A stretch of DNA of 7,998 nt from Cytophagales bacterium (GTDB lineage Bacteria > Bacteroidota > Bacteroidia > Cytophagales > Cyclobacteriaceae). The notes under the pieces were generated by a model. The model was not told where the DNA came from. It did not search any database and saw only the letters and a list, made by a program, of their open reading frames with translations. The stretch spans positions 1-7,998 of the forward strand of contig JAHEMU010000112.1 in the NCBI GenBank assembly GCA_024643485.1, written 5' to 3'. Position numbers and translations under genes: made by a program. Shown piece by piece: positions 1 to 6,603 of this stretch (its first letter is position 1; each line of letters starts with the position of its first letter).

Positions 1-337
1 AACGGATCAAGTAAGCTCCCAAAGTAGGCCGGCCACCATCTAATGAAACTACTTGTATATTCATTTGACGTTTGCCTACACTTTGTCCATTCATATATAA
101 TTCACAAAGAAGGTGATACAATAAAATGGGCAGAATAAGTATAAAGAACACCGAAACTAATCCGGGAGGAGAATTGAAAATTTGATCGGCAATACTGCCA
201 AAAAGAAGCAAAAGCAAAATAATGTACGCAACGGCAATTAACGAATCAATTATATAGGCCAGGATTCGGTCGCCAAGGCTTGCAATAGCATATTCAATTT
301 GTACATTTTGTGGCGTGAGGACCTTAATAGTTTGCAC
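1..337 (-). CDS. RDD family membrane protein, N-terminal part (runs off left edge)
   Basis: Reading the minus strand from 337 gives 112 open codons up to the window edge, so the C-terminal part is missing. The start is GTG at 337-335: the in-frame upstream stop is at 355-353, there is no in-frame ATG before residue 82, and the N-terminus (VQTIKVLTPQNVQIEYAIAS) resembles the usual start of Bacteroidota RDD proteins as I recall them. Family marks are the Arg-Ala-Asp pattern R24, A27, D31 at the start of the first membrane helix (about 25-47), a second helix (about 60-80), and the GQSVGKR motif at 84-90 followed by MNIQVVSLDGGRPTLGAYLIR-type sequence. RDD proteins are small inner-membrane proteins of poorly defined role; some have been linked to ion or solute transport. 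The gene is transcribed divergently from the SpoIIM/MoxR run, and RDD genes often accompany that set. Family assignment is firm; function is unknown. Confidence 0.88.
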   Translation of the reverse strand, partial: MQTIKVLTPQNVQIEYAIASLGDRILAYIIDSLIAVAYIILLLLLFGSIADQIFNSPPGLVSVFFILILPILLYHLLCELYMNGQSVGKRQMNIQVVSLDGGRPTLGAYLIR

Positions 338-420
338 GGCTAAATAAATTAGTTAATTTCAAATCGCAAGAAACATAAAGATTGAGTAAAAATCGAAGTT
401 TCTAAAATTTTTCCGAAGAT
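338..420. promoter_or_regulatory. Divergent intergenic region, presumed promoters for both gene sets
   Basis: These 83 bp separate the GTG start of the RDD gene from the ATG of the SpoIIM-like gene, so they should hold the start signals of both directions. The Bacteroidota promoter consensus is TTTG near -33 and TAnnTTTG near -7. On the minus strand TATGTTTC (377-370) matches seven of eight positions, counting the two free ones, and would place transcription start roughly 25 bases before the RDD gene, but no good TTTG lies at the right distance upstream. On the plus strand I find no convincing -7 element, and neither start has a Shine-Dalgarno sequence. The regulatory role is inferred from layout; the individual element is weak. 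Confidence 0.4.
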
Positions 421-1419
421 ATGAAGCAATCTTTATTCGTAAAAACAAATCAACAGCGATGGTTGGAATTTGAGCAATTAATTGTTCAAAAAAATCCGGA
501 TCCCGATGTGTTGGCTGATCTTTTTATCCAAATTACGGATGATTTATCATATGCATCAACCCAATATCCAAATACTGATACTACGCGTTATTTAAATCAT
601 CTGGCGTCAAAAATACATTTGGCAATCTATAAAAATAAGCAAGAGAGCAAATCGAGATTTATTACATTTTGGACAGAAGAAGTGCCAAATCAATATTATA
701 AACATCGGAAACACGTTTTGATTTCATTTTTGGTGTTTTTCATTTCCTGTTTAATTGGAGCTCTTTCTGCCGCAAACGACGATACGTTTATCCGTTTAGT
801 TTTGGGGGATCAATATGTTGACATGACTCTGAATAACATTGAAAATGGACAACCGATGAATGTTTATGCTTCTGCAGGACAAGAAACAATGTTTTTTGGA
901 ATTACGATTAACAATATTAGAGTATCCTTTATCGCTTTTTTATGGGGTGGAATTATTGGCGGAGTGCCCCTATTCCTCTTTTTCTCTTTCGGAACGGCCT
1001 TTTTATTGTTTCAAAATGGAATCATGCTCGGATCTTTTCAATATTTTTTTTATCAGAAAGGATTGCTCTTAGATTCAGCCCTTACCATTTGGATACACGG
1101 TACCATTGAGATATCAGCCATCGTATTAGCGGGAGCGGCGGGAATAGTGGCGGGAAACAGTTTTTTATTTCCGGGAACATATAAGCGAATGGATTCTTTG
1201 AAAAAGGGATTTAAAGATGGATTAAAAATGATAATCGGATTAGTTCCTTTTTTTATTATTGCAGGGTTTTTAGAGTCCTTTGTTACCAGACTTTTTGGAA
1301 TGCCTACTTTTCTAAAAATTGGAATCATTGGAGCTTCCTTGTTTTTAATCATTTGGTATTTTATTTGGTACCCATATAAGTTAAATAATTCACATGCGAA
1401 ACAACTACGTAAATCTTAA
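421..1419 (+). CDS. Stage II sporulation protein M-like (SpoIIM/DUF95) membrane protein
   Basis: The protein has 332 residues. A soluble, probably helical N-terminal part (1-97) carries the DUF95-type pattern: W14, an acidic 'DDLSYA' stretch at 40-45, YP at 49-50 and YLNHLASKIH at 57-66. A membrane part follows with about six hydrophobic segments (near 98-118, 165-180, 182-198, 221-247, 268-287 and 297-316). Typical family residues include NNI at 164-166, the NG...G turn at 199-204, IHGTIEISAI at 225-234 followed by AGAAG, PG at 251-252 and a conserved-looking Glu at 285. In Bacillus SpoIIM is part of the DMP complex with the peptidoglycan hydrolases SpoIID and SpoIIP, but this organism is not expected to sporulate and no SpoIID/P partner is present, so the name marks homology only. 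It opens the plus-strand operon and its end overlaps the next gene by 26 bp. ATG 421 is the first start after the divergent intergenic region. Family firm, role unknown. Confidence 0.88.
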   Translation: MKQSLFVKTNQQRWLEFEQLIVQKNPDPDVLADLFIQITDDLSYASTQYPNTDTTRYLNHLASKIHLAIYKNKQESKSRFITFWTEEVPNQYYKHRKHVLISFLVFFISCLIGALSAANDDTFIRLVLGDQYVDMTLNNIENGQPMNVYASAGQETMFFGITINNIRVSFIAFLWGGIIGGVPLFLFFSFGTAFLLFQNGIMLGSFQYFFYQKGLLLDSALTIWIHGTIEISAIVLAGAAGIVAGNSFLFPGTYKRMDSLKKGFKDGLKMIIGLVPFFIIAGFLESFVTRLFGMPTFLKIGIIGASLFLIIWYFIWYPYKLNNSHAKQLRKS

Positions 1420-2362
1420 AAAAGTAAGGTCATTCGGGGAAAAATTTAATGCTACTTTCGAGTTTCTTCGTTTGGTATTTAAGCCATTGATGAAGGCGGT
1501 ATTTATTATTTCATTGCCATTGGCACTACCTGCTTCTTTATTAATGGTTCTTTTTTATAAAAATTTAATCAATTTCGCCAGTTTAATCAATGGAGTCGAA
1601 TCGAATGGGCCATTCATTTATAATTCTATAGCGGTATGGGTATTAACCGTAGGGGCGTATTTTCTAGTTACTATAACCTTGTTAGAATATATCAATTTAT
1701 ATAACGAAAAACAATCAAAAGATATTTCGGTAGAAGAAGTTTGGGGGAGGGTAAGAAAGATATTGCTACCTGCCGGATTTATGGTTTTTATCATTTCAAT
1801 TTCATATTTGCTGGTGATATTTATTGGTTCCTTTTTTACTGCCTTGGTAGGTGTATCGGGATTACTTTTCCTGGCGGTAATTCTCTTCGCAATTTTACTT
1901 ATTTACTTTTCGATTGTAATAACACTAGCCCTACCAGTATTTGTGTTAGAAAACAGAAAATCGTATGAATTTGTGGATGTTTTGAAGCGGTGTTTCTTTC
2001 TAATTAAAGGAAAGTGGTGGAGTACTTTTGGTATCATATTTATTACTTCCATCATTGTTTCTGTAGTTGTAAATGTTATTTCTATTCCCATTTCTATGAT
2101 GAGCATAGGTGAAACATTTTCAAATGAAGGTCAAATTTCAAGTTCATTAATAGACTTGATGTCCATCTTTTCAGGGTTTACGACATTTGCCTCCATTTTG
2201 CTTTCTGTAATACCCATGATTGCGATTAGTTTTCAATACTTTAATTTGACAGAGTTAAAAGAAGCAAAAGGATTGATGGAGAAAATAGCGTCCATAAAAG
2301 AAGATGAAAGCGCATTCTCACAGTTTAAAACAGGAGACAAGGAGGATGATGAGCGGTATTAA
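1394..2362 (+). CDS. Multi-pass integral membrane protein of unknown function
   Basis: This 322-residue protein has about six hydrophobic segments (near 34-55, 76-101, 124-148, 152-184, 211-236 and 256-282). The segment 152-184 is long enough to be two short helices. Its N-terminus (KVRSFGEKFNATFEFLRLVFKP, about 10-31) is an amphipathic stretch before the first helix. The last helix runs into an LTELKEAKGLMEKI-type cytosolic tail, then a charged end rich in Asp, Glu and Lys. I recall similar proteins at this position, between SpoIIM-like and DUF4129 genes, in other Bacteroidota, but no named family is secure. The hydrophobic layout loosely recalls the membrane domain attached to some glycerophosphodiester phosphodiesterases; there is no catalytic domain. 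ATG 1394 overlaps the preceding gene by 26 bp. It is preferred because the next in-frame ATG, at codon 33, would remove the conserved-looking N-terminal segment. The overlap points to translational coupling. Confidence 0.8.
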   Translation: MRNNYVNLKKVRSFGEKFNATFEFLRLVFKPLMKAVFIISLPLALPASLLMVLFYKNLINFASLINGVESNGPFIYNSIAVWVLTVGAYFLVTITLLEYINLYNEKQSKDISVEEVWGRVRKILLPAGFMVFIISISYLLVIFIGSFFTALVGVSGLLFLAVILFAILLIYFSIVITLALPVFVLENRKSYEFVDVLKRCFFLIKGKWWSTFGIIFITSIIVSVVVNVISIPISMMSIGETFSNEGQISSSLIDLMSIFSGFTTFASILLSVIPMIAISFQYFNLTELKEAKGLMEKIASIKEDESAFSQFKTGDKEDDERY

Positions 2363-3059
2363 GTTTTTTTCGATTCTTTTACTAGTGATTTTTTCCTCCA
2401 TAAGGGTGGTTGCCGTGGGGTTAGATTCCTTGAAGGTATCGGTAAAACCAATTCCTGAAACACAAATGGAAGAGCTCCTTTCAGATAAATCATTACAATA
2501 TCCTATTGAACCAGTTAAAAACTCGGGGATATTATCGGCTATACTGAGTTGGATAGGGGATTTTCTGGGAAGGATGTTAAACTCAACTAGTTGGCTAGCC
2601 AATAATGCTGAATTAGTAAAAAACCTCATTTATTTTCTCAGTGCGCTAGTAGTGGGGTATTTGCTGTATAAATTATTGGGAGCGAGGATAACAGGCCTCT
2701 TTAAATCAGACAGAAAAACCAAAGGACTTGATTTTAGCGTGGAGGAAGAAAACATACACGCCATTGATTTCGAACAAGCCATTCAGCAGGCGGTTTCACA
2801 ACAACAATTTCGGTTGGCCATTCGCTTGGTTTACCTTCGTTCTCTAAAGATTCTTTCGGATAATGAAATTATACAATGGACAGAAGGGAAAACAAATGAT
2901 GAATATTTGTATGAGATAAAAAATGTCAACCAAAGGATATTTTTTGAAAAATTGAGCAGTCAATTCACTTATGTATGGTACGGTCATTTTGATGCAAATG
3001 AGCAAACTTTTCAATCGGCAATGGAATCCTATAATCAATTAAATCAGAAACAAAATTAA
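2346..3059 (+). CDS. DUF4129 domain protein with signal peptide and one membrane anchor
   Basis: With the start chosen here the protein has 237 residues. Residues 1-25 form a signal peptide or first membrane anchor (MMSGIKFFSILLLVIFSSIR, then small residues). An extracytoplasmic stretch of about 65 residues follows, then a membrane helix near 93-111, then a C-terminal domain of about 100 residues. That domain matches DUF4129: FRLAIRLVYLRSLKIL (about 155-170), I-x-W near 176-178, KTNDEYLYEI (about 182-191) and FTYVWYGHF (about 207-215). DUF4129 has no known activity; it is often found at the end of membrane-bound transglutaminase-like proteins and beside MoxR/DUF58 genes, and here it stands alone. 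An earlier in-frame ATG at 2304 would add 14 polar residues before the signal sequence and lengthen the overlap with the upstream gene to 59 bp, so ATG 2346 (or the adjacent 2349) is preferred. A GGAGG at 2341-2345 touches this start, too close for normal Shine-Dalgarno spacing. The overlap with the upstream gene is 17 bp. Confidence 0.83.
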   Translation: MMSGIKFFSILLLVIFSSIRVVAVGLDSLKVSVKPIPETQMEELLSDKSLQYPIEPVKNSGILSAILSWIGDFLGRMLNSTSWLANNAELVKNLIYFLSALVVGYLLYKLLGARITGLFKSDRKTKGLDFSVEEENIHAIDFEQAIQQAVSQQQFRLAIRLVYLRSLKILSDNEIIQWTEGKTNDEYLYEIKNVNQRIFFEKLSSQFTYVWYGHFDANEQTFQSAMESYNQLNQKQN

Positions 3060-4269
3060 AAAGTCCATATACATAGGGTCCATCATTCTCATTCTATTTC
3101 TGGTAGCAGGAATATTCTCTGAGGATACCAAGCGCGTAAATTGGATGCGGATACTTAGTAGTGAATCTAAGCACCCTTATGGCACATTTGCTTTTTCAAA
3201 ATATGTGGAAGGGATATTCCATGAAGTACAAGTAAACACCAAAACAATCAATGAAATTAGCGCGGAACAGGACTATGAAGGCGTTGTAATTGTAGCCAAT
3301 GTTTTTAGTCCCTCCATTCTTGATCTTAACGAGATGCTGAATGATATAAATGAGGGCAAAACGTATTTATTAAACGCCACCGAATTTGGTAGTCAGTTTT
3401 TAGATACATTGGGATTATCTTTAAACTATGAATTTACAGGCTCATCACCAGATTTTATTCAGCAAACCTTCGTTTACAGCGTGCGTGATTTTTTCAATAC
3501 TGATACATTAAGCATACAAATTTCAAATCATAATTTTGAGCCACGTGGACAAACCGTTTTGCGAAACAACGATCAGCTAACCTATTTTGAACTAGAAAAT
3601 GATAGCAGGTTTAGTGTAATCGCCACTAATTCGAAAGGAAATCCAGTAGCAATTCGAATGAAAAGAGGTCAAGGCAATTTAATTGTAACCACCTTACCTT
3701 ATGCATTTACAAATATTTATTTGCTACATAATCAAAATGAATTATTCGTTCGGCAGGTCCTTTCCTATTTACCCGAACGAGTGATATTGACTGAATTTTA
3801 TGAAGTTGGAAGAAGAGAATCCAAAACATTATTGCGGTATATTTTAGGAAGTTCTCCATTGCGATTAGCTCTATTTACCCTACTGTTTACGCTGATCGGA
3901 TTTACTATTTTGGAAATTAGGAGAAAACAACGGGCGATTCCAATCGTATTACCGCCGACCAATTACTCCCTACAATTTGTAAAGACTATTGGGAACCTTT
4001 ATTATGAGCAAAAAGGAAATAAAACAGTTGCGATTAAACGCATTCAATTTTTTAAGGATATCATGAGAACCCAATATTTTGTGGATATTAGTATTACGAA
4101 GGACTCACTTTTAGTTAAGCAAATACAAAATAAAACAGGCGTAGATATCGTCACCATTGATGCGCTATTTGTTTTAATTAGAAAAATTGAGGAATCGACA
4201 GAAATACATACAAATACATTGGTGAAGTTTAGTAAAATGTTAGACGAATTTTATCAGAAATTAGGATAA
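3055..4269 (+). CDS. DUF4350 domain membrane protein, probable non-ATG start
   Basis: From ATT 3055 the protein has 404 residues. In order it shows an N-terminal membrane anchor (about 5-22), a VNW motif at 28-30, a PYGTFAFSKY stretch at 41-50 typical of DUF4350, a Rossmann-like extracytoplasmic domain (about 50-240) recalling the class I glutamine amidotransferase-like fold but without an obvious nucleophilic Cys, a second membrane helix (267-286), an RRKQR basic stop at 289-293, and a cytosolic tail with LQFVKTIGNLYYEQK (306-320). The first ATG in frame is 3145, which would delete the anchor and the VNW motif. The frame is open back to the TAA at 3040-3042, with no ATG, GTG or TTG, so translation most likely starts at ATT 3055 (overlapping the upstream TAA by one base) or ATC 3043. 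If an automated caller picks ATG 3145, the product is 374 residues. DUF4350 genes regularly sit beside MoxR and DUF4129 genes. Biochemical function unknown. Family call firm, exact start uncertain. Confidence 0.82.
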   Translation: MKKSIYIGSIILILFLVAGIFSEDTKRVNWMRILSSESKHPYGTFAFSKYVEGIFHEVQVNTKTINEISAEQDYEGVVIVANVFSPSILDLNEMLNDINEGKTYLLNATEFGSQFLDTLGLSLNYEFTGSSPDFIQQTFVYSVRDFFNTDTLSIQISNHNFEPRGQTVLRNNDQLTYFELENDSRFSVIATNSKGNPVAIRMKRGQGNLIVTTLPYAFTNIYLLHNQNELFVRQVLSYLPERVILTEFYEVGRRESKTLLRYILGSSPLRLALFTLLFTLIGFTILEIRRKQRAIPIVLPPTNYSLQFVKTIGNLYYEQKGNKTVAIKRIQFFKDIMRTQYFVDISITKDSLLVKQIQNKTGVDIVTIDALFVLIRKIEESTEIHTNTLVKFSKMLDEFYQKLG

Positions 4270-4274
4270 AGAAA

Positions 4275-5255
4275 ATGGAAGAATCAACCGAATATCAAAA
4301 CAGAATCGACCTTCAACCGCTAAAAGAAGGAGTTGATAAAATAAAGGCAGAAGTTTCAAAAGTGCTAGTAGGGCAAGAAAAAATGGTGGATTTAATTATT
4401 GCCGCCATGCTTTCGGATGGACATATTTTATTGGAAGGCGTACCGGGAGTAGCCAAAACACTAACCGCCCGGATTATTTCAAAAATTGTACAAACGAATT
4501 TTTCGCGAATTCAATTTACTCCCGATTTGATGCCATCTGATATTTTGGGAACCTCTGTATTTAATATGAAATCGGGCGATTTTGAATTTAAAAAAGGGCC
4601 TTTATTTTCAAATATTATTTTAATAGATGAAATAAATCGCGCTCCAGCAAAAACCCAGGCCGCATTATTTGAAGTGATGGAAGAGCGGCAAATTACCATG
4701 GATGGCACGACCTTTATTATGGACGCCCCTTATATGGTGGTGGCCACACAGAACCCGATAGAACAAGAAGGCACCTATCGATTACCGGAAGCCCAGCTCG
4801 ACCGATTCCTTTTTAAAATTACTGTGAATTATCCATCCTTAGATCAAGAGGTTAAGCTACTTCAACTTCACGATCAGGGCAGTATAAGTAATCTTCTAAA
4901 TGAAGTTCAAGCTATTTTGACTCCTGATAACATCAATCAATTTAGAAAGTTGGTAAAACAGGTATTGGTGGACGAAGGGCTCATTCAATACATCGCTCAA
5001 ATCACACAATCTACGCGAACGGATGAAGCCTTGTATTTGGGGGGGTCTCCACGGGCATCCATTGCTATACTAAACGGCTCAAAAGCATTGGCAGCGATGA
5101 AAGGGCGTGATTTTGTTACCCCAGAAGATATTCAAGCCATCGCCTATCCCGCCATGAGACATCGATTAATTTTGTCTCCAGATAAAGAAATGGAGGGAAT
5201 TTCTACAGATCAGGTAATTGCTCAAACCATTAAAAAAATTGAAGTTCCCAGATAA
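4275..5255 (+). CDS. MoxR family AAA+ ATPase
   Basis: This 326-residue protein is a normal-length, apparently intact MoxR ATPase. Visible motifs are Walker A GVPGVAKT (55-62), the FTPDLMPSDILGTSVF segment that follows in MoxR proteins (81-96), Walker B ILIDEINRAPAKTQ (115-128), FEVMEERQIT (132-141), sensor 1 VATQNP (156-161), EGTYRLPEAQLDRF (165-178) with a probable arginine finger, and sensor 2 GGSPRAS (256-262). MoxR proteins are cytoplasmic hexameric AAA+ ATPases that use ATP to remodel or mature partner proteins, often with a vWA-domain partner; the DUF58 gene that follows, overlapping by one base, is the likely partner. The start at ATG 4275 lies 5 bp after the DUF4350 stop. There is no sign of an extra domain such as the LARA domain of RavA. 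All catalytic motifs are present. Its substrate is not shown by the sequence; an envelope client is inferred from the neighbours. Confidence 0.96.
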   Translation: MEESTEYQNRIDLQPLKEGVDKIKAEVSKVLVGQEKMVDLIIAAMLSDGHILLEGVPGVAKTLTARIISKIVQTNFSRIQFTPDLMPSDILGTSVFNMKSGDFEFKKGPLFSNIILIDEINRAPAKTQAALFEVMEERQITMDGTTFIMDAPYMVVATQNPIEQEGTYRLPEAQLDRFLFKITVNYPSLDQEVKLLQLHDQGSISNLLNEVQAILTPDNINQFRKLVKQVLVDEGLIQYIAQITQSTRTDEALYLGGSPRASIAILNGSKALAAMKGRDFVTPEDIQAIAYPAMRHRLILSPDKEMEGISTDQVIAQTIKKIEVPR

Positions 5256-6586
5256 TGAGGGTCATTCGATATTTATATTTAACTAAGCAATTTTATATTT
5301 CCGTTACCGCGGTGATCATTCTTTTTGTGTTTTCCTATTTTATCGGATGGTTATACCCCATTACTCTTATCATATTGTATTTGATTGTAGGGGTAACTGT
5401 TTTGGATGCTGTTATTCTTTTCAGAAAAAATAAAGGGATCATTGGCCATCGATTTATCGGAGAGAAACTTTCCAATGGAGATGAAAATCCGGTTCGAATT
5501 TATTTAGAGAACCTTTTTCCATTCGAAATTAAATTAAATGTTATCGATGAAATTCCGCATCAATTTCAACGACGAGATATCCTTTTTGAATTAAAAATTT
5601 CTTCATTAAAAACACACACCATCCACTATACCCTTCGCCCGGTGAAAAGGGGTCAGTACCATTTTGGAGCAGTAAACGTAATGGCGCGAAGTCCATTGAA
5701 TTTTGTTATTCGCCGCTTTTCTTTTTCTTATGATGTTACCCTGCCAGTGTATCCTTCCTTTATTCAAATGAGGAAATATGAACTCATGGCTATTTCCAAT
5801 CGATTGACAGAATTGGGAATTAAAAAAGTAAGAAGGCTGGGACATCAAATGGAGTTTGAGCAGATCAAGGAATACGTTCAAGGAGATGATGTTCGCACCA
5901 TAAACTGGAAAGCTACCGCTCGAAAAGGAGAGTTGATGGTGAATAATTTTCAAGATGAAAAAAGCCAACAAGTTTACTGTTTAATAGACAAAGGAAGGGT
6001 CATGCAAATGCCTTTTAACGGAATGACATTGTTGGATTATGCCATCAATGCGAGTTTGGTTATTTCCAATATCGCCATTCGAAAAGAAGATAAGGCTGGG
6101 ATCATTACCTTTCAACATAAAATCGGCAATGTATTGCCCGCAGCCAAGTTGAATAATCAAATGTTCCGAATTCAGGAATTGCTATATAATCAAAAAACCG
6201 CTTTTAAAGAGACGGACTTTTCGCGTTTATATGCGCTAGTTAAAACAAAAATCCGACAGAGAAGTTTGTTATTGGTATTTACTAATTTTGAATCTCGGGT
6301 TTCTCTAGACCGCCAATTGCCCTACCTAAAATCATTGTCTAAAAGTCATGTGGTAGTGGTAATCTTTTTTGAAAACATAGAATTAGCGGAGTTGCTAAAC
6401 AGTAAGCCAACAACGGTGAAAGAGATTTTTCATAAAGCAGTAGGCGAAAAATTTGTATTCGAAAAGCATTTAATAGTAAAAGAATTGAAGAGAAACGGTA
6501 TATATAGTATTCTTTCAAAGCCGGAAGAATTAACAGTTAATACCATTAATAAATACCTGGAGCTGAAATCCAGGGGAATCTTATAA
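5255..6586 (+). CDS. DUF58 domain protein, vWA-like partner of MoxR
   Basis: The protein has 443 residues. Two hydrophobic segments near the N-terminus (about 13-31 and 34-56) form a membrane hairpin. A beta-rich segment follows (about 65-165, including LRPVKRGQYHFG at 127-138 and ARSPLNF at 144-150), then the DUF58 signature at 196-230: G196, EFEQIKEYVQGDDVRTINWK, TARKGELMV. A von Willebrand A-like domain spans about 238-380. Unlike the common MIDAS pattern D-x-S-x-S, this protein has D245-K-G-R-V, and the later strand that often carries TD or SD reads FTNFE (342-346), so metal binding may be lost. DUF58 proteins pair with MoxR ATPases as adaptors or substrates. ATG 5255 shares one base with the MoxR stop (TAATG), indicating coupled translation. 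The overall family call is secure; the exact role is not known. Confidence 0.94.
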   Translation: MRVIRYLYLTKQFYISVTAVIILFVFSYFIGWLYPITLIILYLIVGVTVLDAVILFRKNKGIIGHRFIGEKLSNGDENPVRIYLENLFPFEIKLNVIDEIPHQFQRRDILFELKISSLKTHTIHYTLRPVKRGQYHFGAVNVMARSPLNFVIRRFSFSYDVTLPVYPSFIQMRKYELMAISNRLTELGIKKVRRLGHQMEFEQIKEYVQGDDVRTINWKATARKGELMVNNFQDEKSQQVYCLIDKGRVMQMPFNGMTLLDYAINASLVISNIAIRKEDKAGIITFQHKIGNVLPAAKLNNQMFRIQELLYNQKTAFKETDFSRLYALVKTKIRQRSLLLVFTNFESRVSLDRQLPYLKSLSKSHVVVVIFFENIELAELLNSKPTTVKEIFHKAVGEKFVFEKHLIVKELKRNGIYSILSKPEELTVNTINKYLELKSRGIL

Positions 6587-6603
6587 CACAAATTTAAAAA
6601 TTG

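Noticed and set aside
307..334. TTTG (307-310) and ATAGTTTG (327-334) on the plus strand as a promoter for the SpoIIM-like gene
   Set aside because: The second element does not match TAnnTTTG in its first two positions, and the whole site lies inside the RDD coding start with a long leader; chance match in AT-rich DNA is more likely.
1053..1352. 99-codon minus-strand open frame opposite the SpoIIM-like gene
   Set aside because: It lies wholly inside a well supported gene, has no recognisable protein features and reads as the shadow of a conserved hydrophobic coding region.
421..1419. Evidence for sporulation from the SpoIIM-like gene
   Set aside because: No SpoIID, SpoIIP or other sporulation genes are present and the family is common in non-sporulating bacteria.
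2304..2345. Earlier ATG for the DUF4129 protein, adding 14 residues
   Set aside because: It would put a polar stretch ahead of a good signal sequence and lengthen the overlap with the upstream gene to 59 bp; the start at 2346/2349 is more natural.
3145..4269. DUF4350 gene starting at the first ATG (374 residues)
   Set aside because: This start removes an encoded membrane anchor and the VNW motif that fit the family; the frame is open further upstream. It stays possible only if the anchor codons are not translated.
6556..6574. Inverted repeat CCTGG / CCAGG with a 9-base loop near the end of the DUF58 gene
   Set aside because: The stem is only five pairs, lies within coding sequence and is not followed by a T-run, so it is not supported as a terminator.
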